Shown here piece after piece: positions 1-8,440 of a stretch of 64,000 nt of DNA. The notes beneath the pieces are model-generated. The model ran no database searches, was not told the DNA's origin, and worked only from the letters and a program-made list of their open reading frames with translations. Made by a program: the position numbers and the translations under genes. The stretch lies in assembly GCF_001659685.2 (NCBI RefSeq), contig NZ_LXYE02000009.1:1-64000 (forward strand), given 5' to 3'. The DNA is from Labilibacter marinus (lineage in GTDB: Bacteria; Bacteroidota; Bacteroidia; Bacteroidales; Marinilabiliaceae). The stretch's first letter is position 1. Each line of letters begins with the position of its first letter.

Positions 1-69
1 CATTGATTTGAAATCAATTACAAATTTACTTGAATTAATAAATAAACAACTTAAACAAAACAACTAACC

Positions 70-1107
70 ATGAAATTGAGAATTACATTATTAATGATGG
101 CTTTTTTTGTTTCGTTTTCTGCAATTTATGCAGGTAACGAAGAAGAAAGTGAATTGTTAAACTTACCAGGAGATAACTTAGATTTATATGCGGTATTGGA
201 TTTATTTCAAAAATCTAAAACCATTGAGGAGTTCGAAGCTGATTTAAACAAGGAAGAAACAGGGATTAACAACCTAGATTTAGACTTGGATGATGAAGTT
301 GACTTTATAAAAGTAGAAACGCAACAAGATAAAGACGATTTTGCGTTTGTTTTACAGGTAGATATTTCGGAAAAAGAAACGCAAGATGTAGCTGTAATTT
401 TGGTTTCAAAGGATAAGGAAGATAAGGTATCCATTCAAATGGTAGGAGATAAGGATTTGTATGGTAAAGATTACGTAATCGAGCCTAAAGCAGAAGCTCC
501 TTCCGTTACTGCTAATCCTGCTTATTCTGGAGCTGATACTATTGTGGTTAAAAGTGAGCCAGCTACAGTAGTTATAGTAGAGCAAGAGCCTATTGTTCAA
601 TACGTATATTCACCGGTTTATGTGCCTTATTATCCGCCGTATTATTATGGGTATTATCCACCTTACTATCACCCGTACCCCGTTATTTCTATTAATATTT
701 ATTTTGGACGCAATCGTTACCATCATAATCGCTACCACGGAGGTCATCGTGGAGGAAATAATACTATTGTAATAAATAACAATAACACGTATAATAATTA
801 TAACAGAACAAGAAATACATCCAATACTTTTAATAATAATAAAAGTCAAGGTAAGTATAAGCAAAGTAATAAGGCAACGCGACCTGCTAATAAAGATGTT
901 AAGCCTAGTGCCAAACCAGCTAGCAAACCAGCTAGCAAACCATCAACAAAACCGGCTAACAAACCAACTACCAGGCCTGCTACTAAACCATCAACACAGC
1001 CTGCCGCGAAACCAGCCACTAGGCCGGCAACTGCACCAGCAGCCAGACCAGCAACTATGCCAGCGGCTAAGCCTGCAGCTAAACCAGCAAAAAGGCGGAA
1101 TAGATAA
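70..1107 (+). CDS. Secreted low-complexity protein, His/Tyr-rich with Pro-Ala-Lys repeat tail
   Basis: I do not recognise a functional family. The 345-residue product starts with a signal peptide (residues 1-21, ending in IYAG). An acidic N-terminal half follows, to about residue 160. Next comes a Pro/Tyr-rich stretch around 178-205 (PVYVPYYPPYYYGYYPPYY), a His/Arg/Asn-rich stretch to about 265, and a tail of about 65 residues built from KPAS/KPAT/RPAT-type four-residue units ending in KRRNR. The tail DNA is a degenerate 12-bp minisatellite. The protein is probably exported and associated with the cell surface or periplasm, the basic tail perhaps binding anionic polymers; that is inference. 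A clear terminator follows. The gene stands alone. Confidence 0.8.
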   Translation: MKLRITLLMMAFFVSFSAIYAGNEEESELLNLPGDNLDLYAVLDLFQKSKTIEEFEADLNKEETGINNLDLDLDDEVDFIKVETQQDKDDFAFVLQVDISEKETQDVAVILVSKDKEDKVSIQMVGDKDLYGKDYVIEPKAEAPSVTANPAYSGADTIVVKSEPATVVIVEQEPIVQYVYSPVYVPYYPPYYYGYYPPYYHPYPVISINIYFGRNRYHHNRYHGGHRGGNNTIVINNNNTYNNYNRTRNTSNTFNNNKSQGKYKQSNKATRPANKDVKPSAKPASKPASKPSTKPANKPTTRPATKPSTQPAAKPATRPATAPAARPATMPAAKPAAKPAKRRNR

Positions 1108-1127
1108 TTCTGAATAAAACTGAATAT

Positions 1128-1175
1128 AAAGACCGTATGAGAGAAATGTAAGTTTCTTGGCATACGGTCTTTTTT
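1128..1175 (+). terminator. Rho-independent terminator after the low-complexity protein gene
   Basis: AAAGACCGTATG and CATACGGTCTTT form a perfect stem that runs straight into a T tract. It lies 20 bp after the stop codon. Confidence 0.85.
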
Positions 1176-1293
1176 GCGTTATACTGTTTTGTTGGCTAAT
1201 AAAAGTGTCGGTTTGTTTTATGATTAAGCTTATTTTCTTGAACAAAATCAGGGATATATGGTTTCATCATAAACACATTGAAAACATTATATC

Positions 1294-1836
1294 ATGAAGA
1301 AAATATTAGCATTTGGAGCCAGTAATAGTAAACAATCCATCAATAAAATATTAACAGAATATACGGCGAAGCAAGTATCTGAAGCGTCTTACGAGCTACT
1401 TGATTTAAACGATTTTGAAATGCCCATTTTTAGCGTGGATCGTGAAGAAAAATCAGGTATACATAGTTTAGCAGTTAAGTTTAAAGCAGCCATTAAAGAA
1501 GCAGATGGTATCATCATTTCCTTTGCAGAACATAATGGTGCCTATTCGGCTGCTTTTAAAAATATTTACGATTGGGTTTCTCGTTTAGGACGTGATGTGT
1601 GGGAAAGTAAACCATTGTTTCTACTAGCTACATCGCCCGGAGAAAGAGGAGCACAAGGCGTGCTAGAATTAGCACACTCTCGTTATAAACATTCACATAA
1701 GAATACTATTGCTACCTTCTCTTTACCATCGTTTAATCAGAATTTTTCTGCAGATAAGGGTATTACGGATGAAGCTTTAAAGAGTGCCTTTAATGAGCAG
1801 CTAAGTGTTTTTGTTGAAGCATTGAAAAATAATTAG
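1294..1836 (+). CDS. NAD(P)H-dependent FMN reductase family protein
   Basis: A 180-residue flavodoxin-like protein. The N-terminus MKKILAFGASNSKQSIN has the FMN phosphate-binding loop (GASNSKQS), and the mid-protein motif SFAEHNGAYSAAFKNIYDW matches the P-x-Y-N/G-x-x-P-x-x-L-K-N-x-x-D-W region that closes the flavin site in NADPH:FMN/quinone reductases. It has no signal peptide, so it is probably cytosolic, reducing flavin or quinones. The lipocalin gene begins 2 bp after its stop, so the two are probably co-transcribed. The electron acceptor cannot be told from sequence. Confidence 0.85.
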   Translation: MKKILAFGASNSKQSINKILTEYTAKQVSEASYELLDLNDFEMPIFSVDREEKSGIHSLAVKFKAAIKEADGIIISFAEHNGAYSAAFKNIYDWVSRLGRDVWESKPLFLLATSPGERGAQGVLELAHSRYKHSHKNTIATFSLPSFNQNFSADKGITDEALKSAFNEQLSVFVEALKNN

Positions 1837-1838
1837 GT

Positions 1839-2363
1839 ATGTATAGAATTGTAATAGCAATAAGCCTGATGTTTTTAGTTTTTAGTAGCTGTAAAGCCAA
1901 AGGTAAGCCCATCGATAATAGTGTTGTGGATACACTGGATTTAGATAGATACTTGGGCAAATGGTATGAAATTGCACGCTTTGATCATTCCTTTGAGAGA
2001 GGATTAGTTGGTGTAACGGCTACTTACTCCATGCGTGAGGATGGAAAAATAAAAGTAGTTAATGCAGGCTTTGAAGGTACCTTGCAAGGAAAAGAATCAG
2101 TTGCCATAGGCAAAGCCAAAATTCCGAACCCCGACTTTCCTTCTAAACTTAAGGTGAGTTTCTTTCTGTTTTTTTATGGAGATTATTTTGTGATGGAGCT
2201 AGATGATGATTACCAATGGGCAATTATTGGTAGTAGTTCCGATAAATATTTGTGGATATTATCTCGCACTCCACAAATTAAAGATGAAGTTTATAGCGAA
2301 TTACTGCTGCGTTTAAAAAAGAGAGGCTATGATACCCAAAAGCTTATAAAAGTGGAGCAGTAG
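1839..2363 (+). CDS. blc: Bacterial lipocalin lipoprotein (Blc type)
   Basis: This is a 174-residue lipoprotein. Signal peptide MYRIVIAISLMFLVFSSC has a lipobox with Cys18 as the lipidation site. The lipocalin signature DLDRYLGKWYEIARFDHSFERG follows around residues 36-57, and the C-terminal strand contains YLWILSRTPQ, both typical of Blc/apolipoprotein D-like proteins. Members bind lysophospholipids or other hydrophobic ligands in the envelope, often under stress. It directly follows the flavin reductase gene. Length is normal for the family. Confidence 0.9.
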   Translation: MYRIVIAISLMFLVFSSCKAKGKPIDNSVVDTLDLDRYLGKWYEIARFDHSFERGLVGVTATYSMREDGKIKVVNAGFEGTLQGKESVAIGKAKIPNPDFPSKLKVSFFLFFYGDYFVMELDDDYQWAIIGSSSDKYLWILSRTPQIKDEVYSELLLRLKKRGYDTQKLIKVEQ

Positions 2364-2790
2364 TGTGGAGGGCTGTGTTTTTTTTATGATGATAATCAAT
2401 AAGGTAAATATTCTATTAGCTTTAGTCGTAGTAAATTATTCATTGATTTGGCAAGTGTAGTTTATAGGATTCTATGTGCACCTATCTTTTTCAAATATCA
2501 AAGTCTTAATTACTAAAAGTTAGAAAGACTTTTCATGTTAATTATTCATCATTGACATAATTCTTGTAAATACCCCCTTTAAAATATTTTTTTCTACCCT
2601 TTCTTCAAATTTTGTATCCTACAGTGTAGATAACAGGCACTATATTGTATACTAAATATGTAGCTTGTATAGTTTTTTAGTAGAAGAAAAAAAAGTGTCG
2701 CTATTTCTTTTAATTAATTTTAGATGATGGCATGGGTTAAGTGCCTTGCTACAATTAAAAATCTAAAAAAAATCACTTAAAAGTAATACA
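2364..2790. other. 427-bp intergenic region before the PUL
   Basis: No convincing gene is present. It is very AT-rich and should hold the promoter of the GH2 gene. TAATTTTAG at 2715-2723 resembles a weak -7 element (consensus TAnnTTTG), and a similar TAATTTTAG lies upstream of susC at 14537-14545. I found no matching -33 box. Confidence 0.4.
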
Positions 2791-5304
2791 ATGAAGAGGA
2801 CACTGGTTTTAATAGCACTATCTGCTATCATGTTCAATACTTGGCATGCCAATGCGCAACAGCGTATAAAAGATTTTAATTTTAATTGGAAGTTTTCCTT
2901 GGTTGAAGGAACCGAAATCCCAAAGCAAATACCAGTTGATGATAAGGAATGGAGAGATGTTCGCTTGCCACATGATTGGAGTATAGAATTTTCTTTCGAC
3001 GAAAAGATGGAAGGTTGTACAGGATATTTAGCTGGTGGTGTCGGTATCTATCAAAAACACTTTAAAACGCCAGCCAGCCCATCTGCTAAAAACACCTTTG
3101 TGCTGTTTGACGGGGTATACAACAATGCTACATTCTGGTTAAATGGTGAAAAGTTAGGAGAGAATCCTTACGGTTATTCTCCTGCGTATTTCGACCTAAC
3201 ACCACATTTAAAAACCAATGGAGAGGATAATATCATCACGGTTCATGTTGATCACTCGCGTTATGCCGATAGTCGTTGGTACACAGGAAGTGGAATTTAT
3301 CGTCATGTAAAGTTGGTGACGGTAGATAAGTTGCATATTCCTATTTGGGGGACTTTTGTAACCACACCACAAGTTTCTGCCGAAGAAGCTGCGGTTAATG
3401 TGGAAACTAAAGTAGTAAATACCAATAAAAAGGGAGCCAAGTTTGTGCTTTCAACGCAAGTGATTGATGCTGCGGGTAGTGTTATCGCGACAGCTAAAGA
3501 AGAAATGAAGATTTCTGGAGGAAAAGAAATCGTTATTAATCAAGCCATACCAGTAGCAGATCCTCAATTATGGGATTGCGAAAATCCAAATATGTACAAG
3601 GCGGTTTCTACGGTTTTAGTTAACGGAAAAGCCATCGATACTTACACTACGCCATTTGGTATTCGAAGTCTTCGTTTCGATAAAGACCATGGTTTCTTTT
3701 TAAATGGAAAGTCAACTTACGTAAAAGGAGTGTGTTTGCACCATGATGGAGGTTTGGTTGGAGCCGCTGTTCCTAAAGGTGTTTGGCGTCGTCGTTTAGC
3801 TGAGTTAAAAGCAGCAGGTTGTAATGCCATTCGTACTTCGCACAATCCGTTTTCAGAGGAATTTCTGGATCTATGTGATGAGATGGGCTTATTGGTTCAA
3901 AACGAGATTTTTGATGAGATGGATAACCCAAAGGATAAGCAGTTTAATCTGAATGAACGTTCCGTAAAGTATATTACCCGCGGTTATACAGAGCATTTTC
4001 AGGAGTGGGGAGAGAGCGATTTAAAAAGAACCATACTTAGAGATAGAAATCACCCTTCGGTATTTCAGTGGAGTATTGGTAATGAGATAGAATGGACCTA
4101 CGAGCATTACAAACATGTAAGTGGATTGTGGGATCCGGAATCAAAAGGTGGTTATTGGAATAAGATTCCACACCTAACGGCAGAGGAAATGCAGGAACGT
4201 TACAATAACCTACCTGATAGAAAGTACAAATTGGCAGAAACGGCTGAGCGCCTTGCTAAATGGGTAAAAGAGATGGATACAACCCGTGTAGTTACATCTA
4301 ACTTGATTATTCCTGTGGCTAGCTGTGCATCTGGTTATGCAGGCGCCCTTGATGTGGTTGGCTTTAGTTACCAAATAGCGCAATACGATTGGTGTAAAAA
4401 GTATTATCCTGATATGTTGTTTACAGGTTCAGAAAACACTGGTTTGTTAGAAGAATGGTTATCAATCATTGAAAAGCCAATGGTGTTTAGTATGTATATG
4501 TGGACAGGTATAGATTATCTAGGTGAGTCGAACCAAAAATGGCCGCAGAAAGGTTGGGATGGTGATATGTTGGATTTTGCTGGGTTCAAAAAGCAAAAAT
4601 GGAATTACTTCAAAGGTATTTGGGTTAACAAACCGCACATCTCTATGGGGACATTTCCTGTGGAAGGTTCTAACTTTAAGATAGACGAACTGAGTGGAAA
4701 GCCTGTGGCTAAAAGTGATAAAGCATATAAGTGGAGAAATTCTAATTTCCATTGGAATTATACAGAGGGTGAATTGATTATGGTGGAGGTTACTTCAAAC
4801 CTACCTGTGGTAGAGCTTTTCTTAGACGGTGTTTCCTTGGGTTCAAGAAGTATATCGCAATGTCCCGATCGTATTTTTCGTTGGGCTGTGCCATACACTG
4901 CTGGTACACTAACGGCTAAAGCTGGTTTTGATGGAGCTAAGGTGAGTGCTGAAATAAAAACAGCTACAGCTCCGGCTAAACTATCATTTACTACCGATAA
5001 AACATCGCTTAATGCGGATGCTTACGATGTAGCGCATTTAGTGGTACAAATGGTAGATAAAGATGGAACACCGATCATCACTAAAGACAATGAAGTTGTT
5101 TTTGAGGTGGAAGGTGATGTTCGTTTACTAGGTGTGGATAACGGATCGAACAAGAGCACGCAAGATTATCAAAGTCACAAAGTAACTACAAGTCAAGGTA
5201 GATGTTTGGCTATCATACAAGCTAATCAATCTGCAGGAATGGTTAAAGTAACTGCAAAAGCAGAGGGACTTCAACCTCAATCGGTGATTTTATACCTTAA
5301 ATAA
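2791..5304 (+). CDS. Glycoside hydrolase family 2, probable exo-beta-galactosidase
   Basis: An 837-residue GH2 enzyme with signal peptide (residues 1-22, ending ANAQ). Order: jelly-roll sugar-binding domain (about 25-175, with LPHDW and GVYNNATFWLNG motifs), immunoglobulin-like domain (about 185-295), TIM barrel from about 300 (YVKGVCLHHDGG, IRTSHNPFSEEFLDLCDEMG). The acid/base Glu is E432 in SIGNE, and the likely nucleophile is E548 in TGSENTG. C-terminal Ig-like domains (about 620-837) are typical of PUL-encoded GH2. It probably acts on oligosaccharides in the periplasm. The exact sugar is unproven; beta-galactose fits the galactan context. It is the first gene of the PUL. Confidence 0.9.
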   Translation: MKRTLVLIALSAIMFNTWHANAQQRIKDFNFNWKFSLVEGTEIPKQIPVDDKEWRDVRLPHDWSIEFSFDEKMEGCTGYLAGGVGIYQKHFKTPASPSAKNTFVLFDGVYNNATFWLNGEKLGENPYGYSPAYFDLTPHLKTNGEDNIITVHVDHSRYADSRWYTGSGIYRHVKLVTVDKLHIPIWGTFVTTPQVSAEEAAVNVETKVVNTNKKGAKFVLSTQVIDAAGSVIATAKEEMKISGGKEIVINQAIPVADPQLWDCENPNMYKAVSTVLVNGKAIDTYTTPFGIRSLRFDKDHGFFLNGKSTYVKGVCLHHDGGLVGAAVPKGVWRRRLAELKAAGCNAIRTSHNPFSEEFLDLCDEMGLLVQNEIFDEMDNPKDKQFNLNERSVKYITRGYTEHFQEWGESDLKRTILRDRNHPSVFQWSIGNEIEWTYEHYKHVSGLWDPESKGGYWNKIPHLTAEEMQERYNNLPDRKYKLAETAERLAKWVKEMDTTRVVTSNLIIPVASCASGYAGALDVVGFSYQIAQYDWCKKYYPDMLFTGSENTGLLEEWLSIIEKPMVFSMYMWTGIDYLGESNQKWPQKGWDGDMLDFAGFKKQKWNYFKGIWVNKPHISMGTFPVEGSNFKIDELSGKPVAKSDKAYKWRNSNFHWNYTEGELIMVEVTSNLPVVELFLDGVSLGSRSISQCPDRIFRWAVPYTAGTLTAKAGFDGAKVSAEIKTATAPAKLSFTTDKTSLNADAYDVAHLVVQMVDKDGTPIITKDNEVVFEVEGDVRLLGVDNGSNKSTQDYQSHKVTTSQGRCLAIIQANQSAGMVKVTAKAEGLQPQSVILYLK

Positions 5305-5310
5305 CTACTT

Positions 5311-5340
5311 ATTTCTCCTCCTTTTTTAAGGGGGAGAAAT
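5311..5340 (+). terminator. Hairpin after the GH2 gene
   Basis: ATTTCTCC pairs with GGAGAAAT across a T-rich loop. No T run follows the stem, so it may be a weak terminator or an mRNA-stabilising hairpin rather than a full stop. Confidence 0.4.
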
Positions 5341-5446
5341 TCTATATTACCAAAGCTAAATCAGCATTTAATTCATATTCGTGAAATGAGCATGTAGTTT
5401 CTTTTGGAAAATTGCATGCGAGGACAGAAAGATAAAACATAAGCAT

Positions 5447-6862
5447 ATGAAAAACATATTTACAATAATTCTCCTGTTAACAGGAATACATATTTTTGCC
5501 CAGCCAGCATTGCCCGAACTAGGGTATCGATGGGTATTAGAAAATAACTTATCTGACGAGTTTGATGGCTCTTCTATAAACACTTCGTTGTGGATGAATA
5601 CCGATTCCAGATGGATTGGTCGTGAACCGGGTTTGTTTATGGCAGAGGCTGTTACCGTTGATGAAGGAAATCTTAGAATGACCACAGATATATTCGATGA
5701 GCCTAAAGTGGTCAATGGTAAAACATGGACACATCAAGGCTCTCATGTTCGATCAATTAACAAAGTAAAGCTAGGTAGTTTTATTGAGTGTAGAATGAAA
5801 GCCAACAAAACCTTTATGTCGTCTACATTTTGGCTAATTAATTATTCCAATGAAAGTGCCGATTGTCAACGACGAACTACCGAGTTAGATGTACAGGAAT
5901 GTATTGGGTATCCTTCAACGCATGCTAAAACAACGCAGATGGGTTCTAACACGCACAGTCGAGGGATTCCAGAAAGCTGCACACATATTCCTGCGGGGTC
6001 TGTAGGTAACCATGCAGAAACAAACGGCAAAGTCTACGATAATTATTTTAATTATGGCGTGTGGTGGAAGAGTCCTACAGAAATACTTTTTTATTTAGAT
6101 GGTGAGTATAAATATACCATTAAGCCAGCAGCCGATTTTGATATTGACATGTACATTAAATTGGTTTGCGAAACTTATAATTGGAGCCCGCCGCCAGCAG
6201 ATGGAGGTATGACTGGTACATGGGAAGAGCGAACTACTTTTTACGAGTGGGTACGAACTTATTCTTATGTTCCTGTTGAGCAAAGCGATGATAACACCAC
6301 TGATATTTTTACAGAAGAGATTTTATTTACAGAGAAGCCTGCTGAACTTGATTTAAGTGAGCTAAATTTTAAGTTTAACTACAAGGCTAATTCTGATAAA
6401 AAAATAGTGCTTGAATTAAAAGATGGTGCAGGAGCTGTAGTAGCCAGTGCTGAAAAGGATTCGTATGCGGGATATGCTCATACAGAGTTAGGTTTAACGG
6501 GCGTTACACAATGGGGCGATTATACCATAGAGGTTTCTATGTATAACAAAAACGATAACACCATAGTCGATAGCGAATCGTACAGTATTAAAGTAAAGGA
6601 CAAGGATAGTGCTGTTGTGAATCAGGAAGCATTAAATAAAATTAGGCTAAGCCCAAACCCTTCAAGCAATGTAGTTGTATTAGATGGTTTAATTTCTCCA
6701 TCTGATTATGAAATTTATACGATATCGGGTAGTCTGCTAAAATCAGGCAATGTGCTTGAGGCAGATTCTGTGATTGATATCTCTGACTTGTCCCCTGCAA
6801 CTTATCTAGTAAAGGTGATTACTAACTATGGTATTAAATCGCTTAAATTTATAAAAGTATAA
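5447..6862 (+). CDS. GH16 endo-galactanase (agarase/porphyranase-like) with T9SS sorting tail
   Basis: A 471-residue secreted endo-hydrolase. The signal peptide is residues 1-19 (ending IFAQ). The GH16 domain (about 25-275) starts NLSDEFDGSSINTSLW and has the catalytic ExDxxE motif TELDVQE, with nucleophile E146, D148 and acid/base E151. Residues 285-385 form a beta-rich accessory domain also present in the second GH16 of this locus. Residues about 395-471 are a type IX secretion C-terminal domain (LSPNPSSNVVVL... YLVKVITNYGIKSLKFIKV). It should be released or anchored outside the cell and make the first cuts in the polymer. The beta-bulge ExDxxE form fits agarases, porphyranases and carrageenases; red-algal galactan is inferred. 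Confidence 0.88.
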   Translation: MKNIFTIILLLTGIHIFAQPALPELGYRWVLENNLSDEFDGSSINTSLWMNTDSRWIGREPGLFMAEAVTVDEGNLRMTTDIFDEPKVVNGKTWTHQGSHVRSINKVKLGSFIECRMKANKTFMSSTFWLINYSNESADCQRRTTELDVQECIGYPSTHAKTTQMGSNTHSRGIPESCTHIPAGSVGNHAETNGKVYDNYFNYGVWWKSPTEILFYLDGEYKYTIKPAADFDIDMYIKLVCETYNWSPPPADGGMTGTWEERTTFYEWVRTYSYVPVEQSDDNTTDIFTEEILFTEKPAELDLSELNFKFNYKANSDKKIVLELKDGAGAVVASAEKDSYAGYAHTELGLTGVTQWGDYTIEVSMYNKNDNTIVDSESYSIKVKDKDSAVVNQEALNKIRLSPNPSSNVVVLDGLISPSDYEIYTISGSLLKSGNVLEADSVIDISDLSPATYLVKVITNYGIKSLKFIKV

Positions 6863-6882
6863 TAAAGTCTATTCCTTATATT

Positions 6883-6930
6883 TCTGTCTGGATTGAGTAT
6901 GAAATGAACTTTGTGCTCAGTCCGGATAGA
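6883..6930 (+). other. Strong intergenic RNA hairpin without T tract
   Basis: TCTGTCTGGATTGAG pairs along all 15 positions with CTCAGTCCGGATAGA (G-U pairs allowed in the + transcript). No T run follows, so it looks more like a processing or stability hairpin between the GH16 and SGNH genes than a terminator. Confidence 0.6.
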
Positions 6931-6960
6931 TACCTATCTCGTTAATTATTCCTGAATCTT

Positions 6961-8337
6961 ATGAAGTCTATGAAAATCCTTGTTGCCCTATTTTTGCTTG
7001 TTACAACAATATCTAGTAACGCACAAAAGCCGCCTTACTTTAAGGATGGACAAACGGTTTGTTTTGTGGGTAACAGCATTACGCAGGACGGAAGATATCA
7101 TATGTTATTACAATCTTATTACGCTACCCGTTTTCCAGGTAATAAGGTAAGGTTTATCAGTTGTGGTATTGGTGGTGATAATGCTTCTCATATGATTGGT
7201 CGTTTTGAAAAGGATGTTTTAATTCATCAGCCTGATTATGCTTTTTTAATGACAGGCATGAACGATATGTGGTCGCATTTATTTGCTCCAGGAATTAAGA
7301 TTGACTCCACATTAGAGCTTAAGCGAGATGAAGCTTTAGAAACCTATATAAAGCAAACCAATAAGTTGGCCGATATGATTGTTTCAAATGGTATCAAACC
7401 CATTTTTATGACACCTACTATTTACGATCAAACGGCAAAGATTAATCAAGCTAATCAGTTTGGTAAAAACGATGCACTAGTTAAATGTGCTGCACATATT
7501 CGAGGGCTCGCTCAAAAACATAATGCCCCAGTAGTTGATTTCACCCCATTTATGTTAGCCATCAATAAAAGGGAACAAGCTAAAGATTCTGCATTTACAA
7601 TTGTAGGGGCGGATAGAGTGCATCCTCAAGAAACAGGACATTACGCTATGGCCTACAAAATTATTAGTACGCTTTACCAAGCAAATGAGATTTATGAAGT
7701 TTCTATCAATGTAAAGAAAAAGAGTGTTTTAAAAGCAACGCAATGTAAGGTGAGCTTTTCTAATAATGATGAAAATATTCAGTTCAAAATCAAGGCTAAT
7801 GCTTTACCTTTTGTTGTAAATCAAGATTATAAAGAAGGGAAATTAATGGTTCCTTTGGATAAAGAGTATAACCAAGAATTATTACGTATTAAGGGAATAA
7901 AGAAAGGTGGGTACACTTTACAGATTGATGACCAAGTGGTGGATACCTTAAGCAGTAAAACGCTAAAAAAGGGAATCAATTTAGCATTGATTTCAGAAAC
8001 GCCACAGAATATACAAGCACTAAATATATTTGACTTGTGTTTGCAATATCACGATATTCAAGCTAAACTGAGAGCGATTGCTAATGTGGATCATAAAAAG
8101 CTAAAGGAATATAAAGGAGCAGATAATATGGTGGATAAGAAGATTTACTTAGATGCCTTAGTGGAGAAAAGTAAAGGAAAGCCATGGTATCAGAGTGGTG
8201 TTAATGTTTGTAATACTTACTATGAATTTAAACCACAAGAAAAAGAGTTGTGGAGCGATTTGGAAGACTTACGAACTAAAATTTATAGTGAGAATATTCC
8301 TATTCAACATACTTATCAGCTGAATAGAGTTAACTAA
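6961..8337 (+). CDS. SGNH/GDSL hydrolase, probable carbohydrate esterase
   Basis: A 458-residue secreted esterase. The signal peptide ends near residue 21 (SSNAQ). All four SGNH blocks are visible: block I VGNSITQ with nucleophile S39, block II GIGGDNA, block III GMNDMW, and block V GADRVHPQ with D218 and H221. The C-terminal part after about residue 240 is a beta-rich region followed by helices (LCLQYHDIQAKLRAIANVDHKKLKEY) seen in PUL-borne SGNH proteins. It probably removes acetyl or other ester groups from oligosaccharides; the substituent is unknown. It follows the GH16 gene and precedes a sulfatase gene. Confidence 0.85.
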   Translation: MKSMKILVALFLLVTTISSNAQKPPYFKDGQTVCFVGNSITQDGRYHMLLQSYYATRFPGNKVRFISCGIGGDNASHMIGRFEKDVLIHQPDYAFLMTGMNDMWSHLFAPGIKIDSTLELKRDEALETYIKQTNKLADMIVSNGIKPIFMTPTIYDQTAKINQANQFGKNDALVKCAAHIRGLAQKHNAPVVDFTPFMLAINKREQAKDSAFTIVGADRVHPQETGHYAMAYKIISTLYQANEIYEVSINVKKKSVLKATQCKVSFSNNDENIQFKIKANALPFVVNQDYKEGKLMVPLDKEYNQELLRIKGIKKGGYTLQIDDQVVDTLSSKTLKKGINLALISETPQNIQALNIFDLCLQYHDIQAKLRAIANVDHKKLKEYKGADNMVDKKIYLDALVEKSKGKPWYQSGVNVCNTYYEFKPQEKELWSDLEDLRTKIYSENIPIQHTYQLNRVN

Positions 8338-8353
8338 TTAAACTTTATCTAAG

Positions 8354-8413
8354 ATGAATAAAATAATATATTTTTTAATTGCTGTATTTCTATTGTCATT
8401 GAGTAAGGATTAA
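8354..8413 (+). pseudogene. Orphan signal-peptide ORF, possible remnant of a deleted gene
   Basis: A 19-codon ORF encodes MNKIIYFLIAVFLLSLSKD and a stop. It starts 16 bp after the SGNH stop codon, has the charge and hydrophobic profile of an export signal, and lacks any mature protein. It ends 27 bp before the sulfatase start. It may be the 5' scar of a deleted PUL gene or a translated leader. Chance cannot be excluded at this length. Confidence 0.35.
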
Positions 8414-8440
8414 AATCAAGAATGTAAGTATCTATCTATT

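Noticed and set aside
846-1163. Minus-strand ORF rich in Ala/Gly/Leu
   Set aside because: It is the complement of the KPAS repeat region; its periodic composition is a by-product of the repeat.
2386-2460. Small hydrophobic ORF of 24 codons after the lipocalin gene
   Set aside because: Too short, no ribosome-site or context support, and such frames are common in AT-rich DNA.
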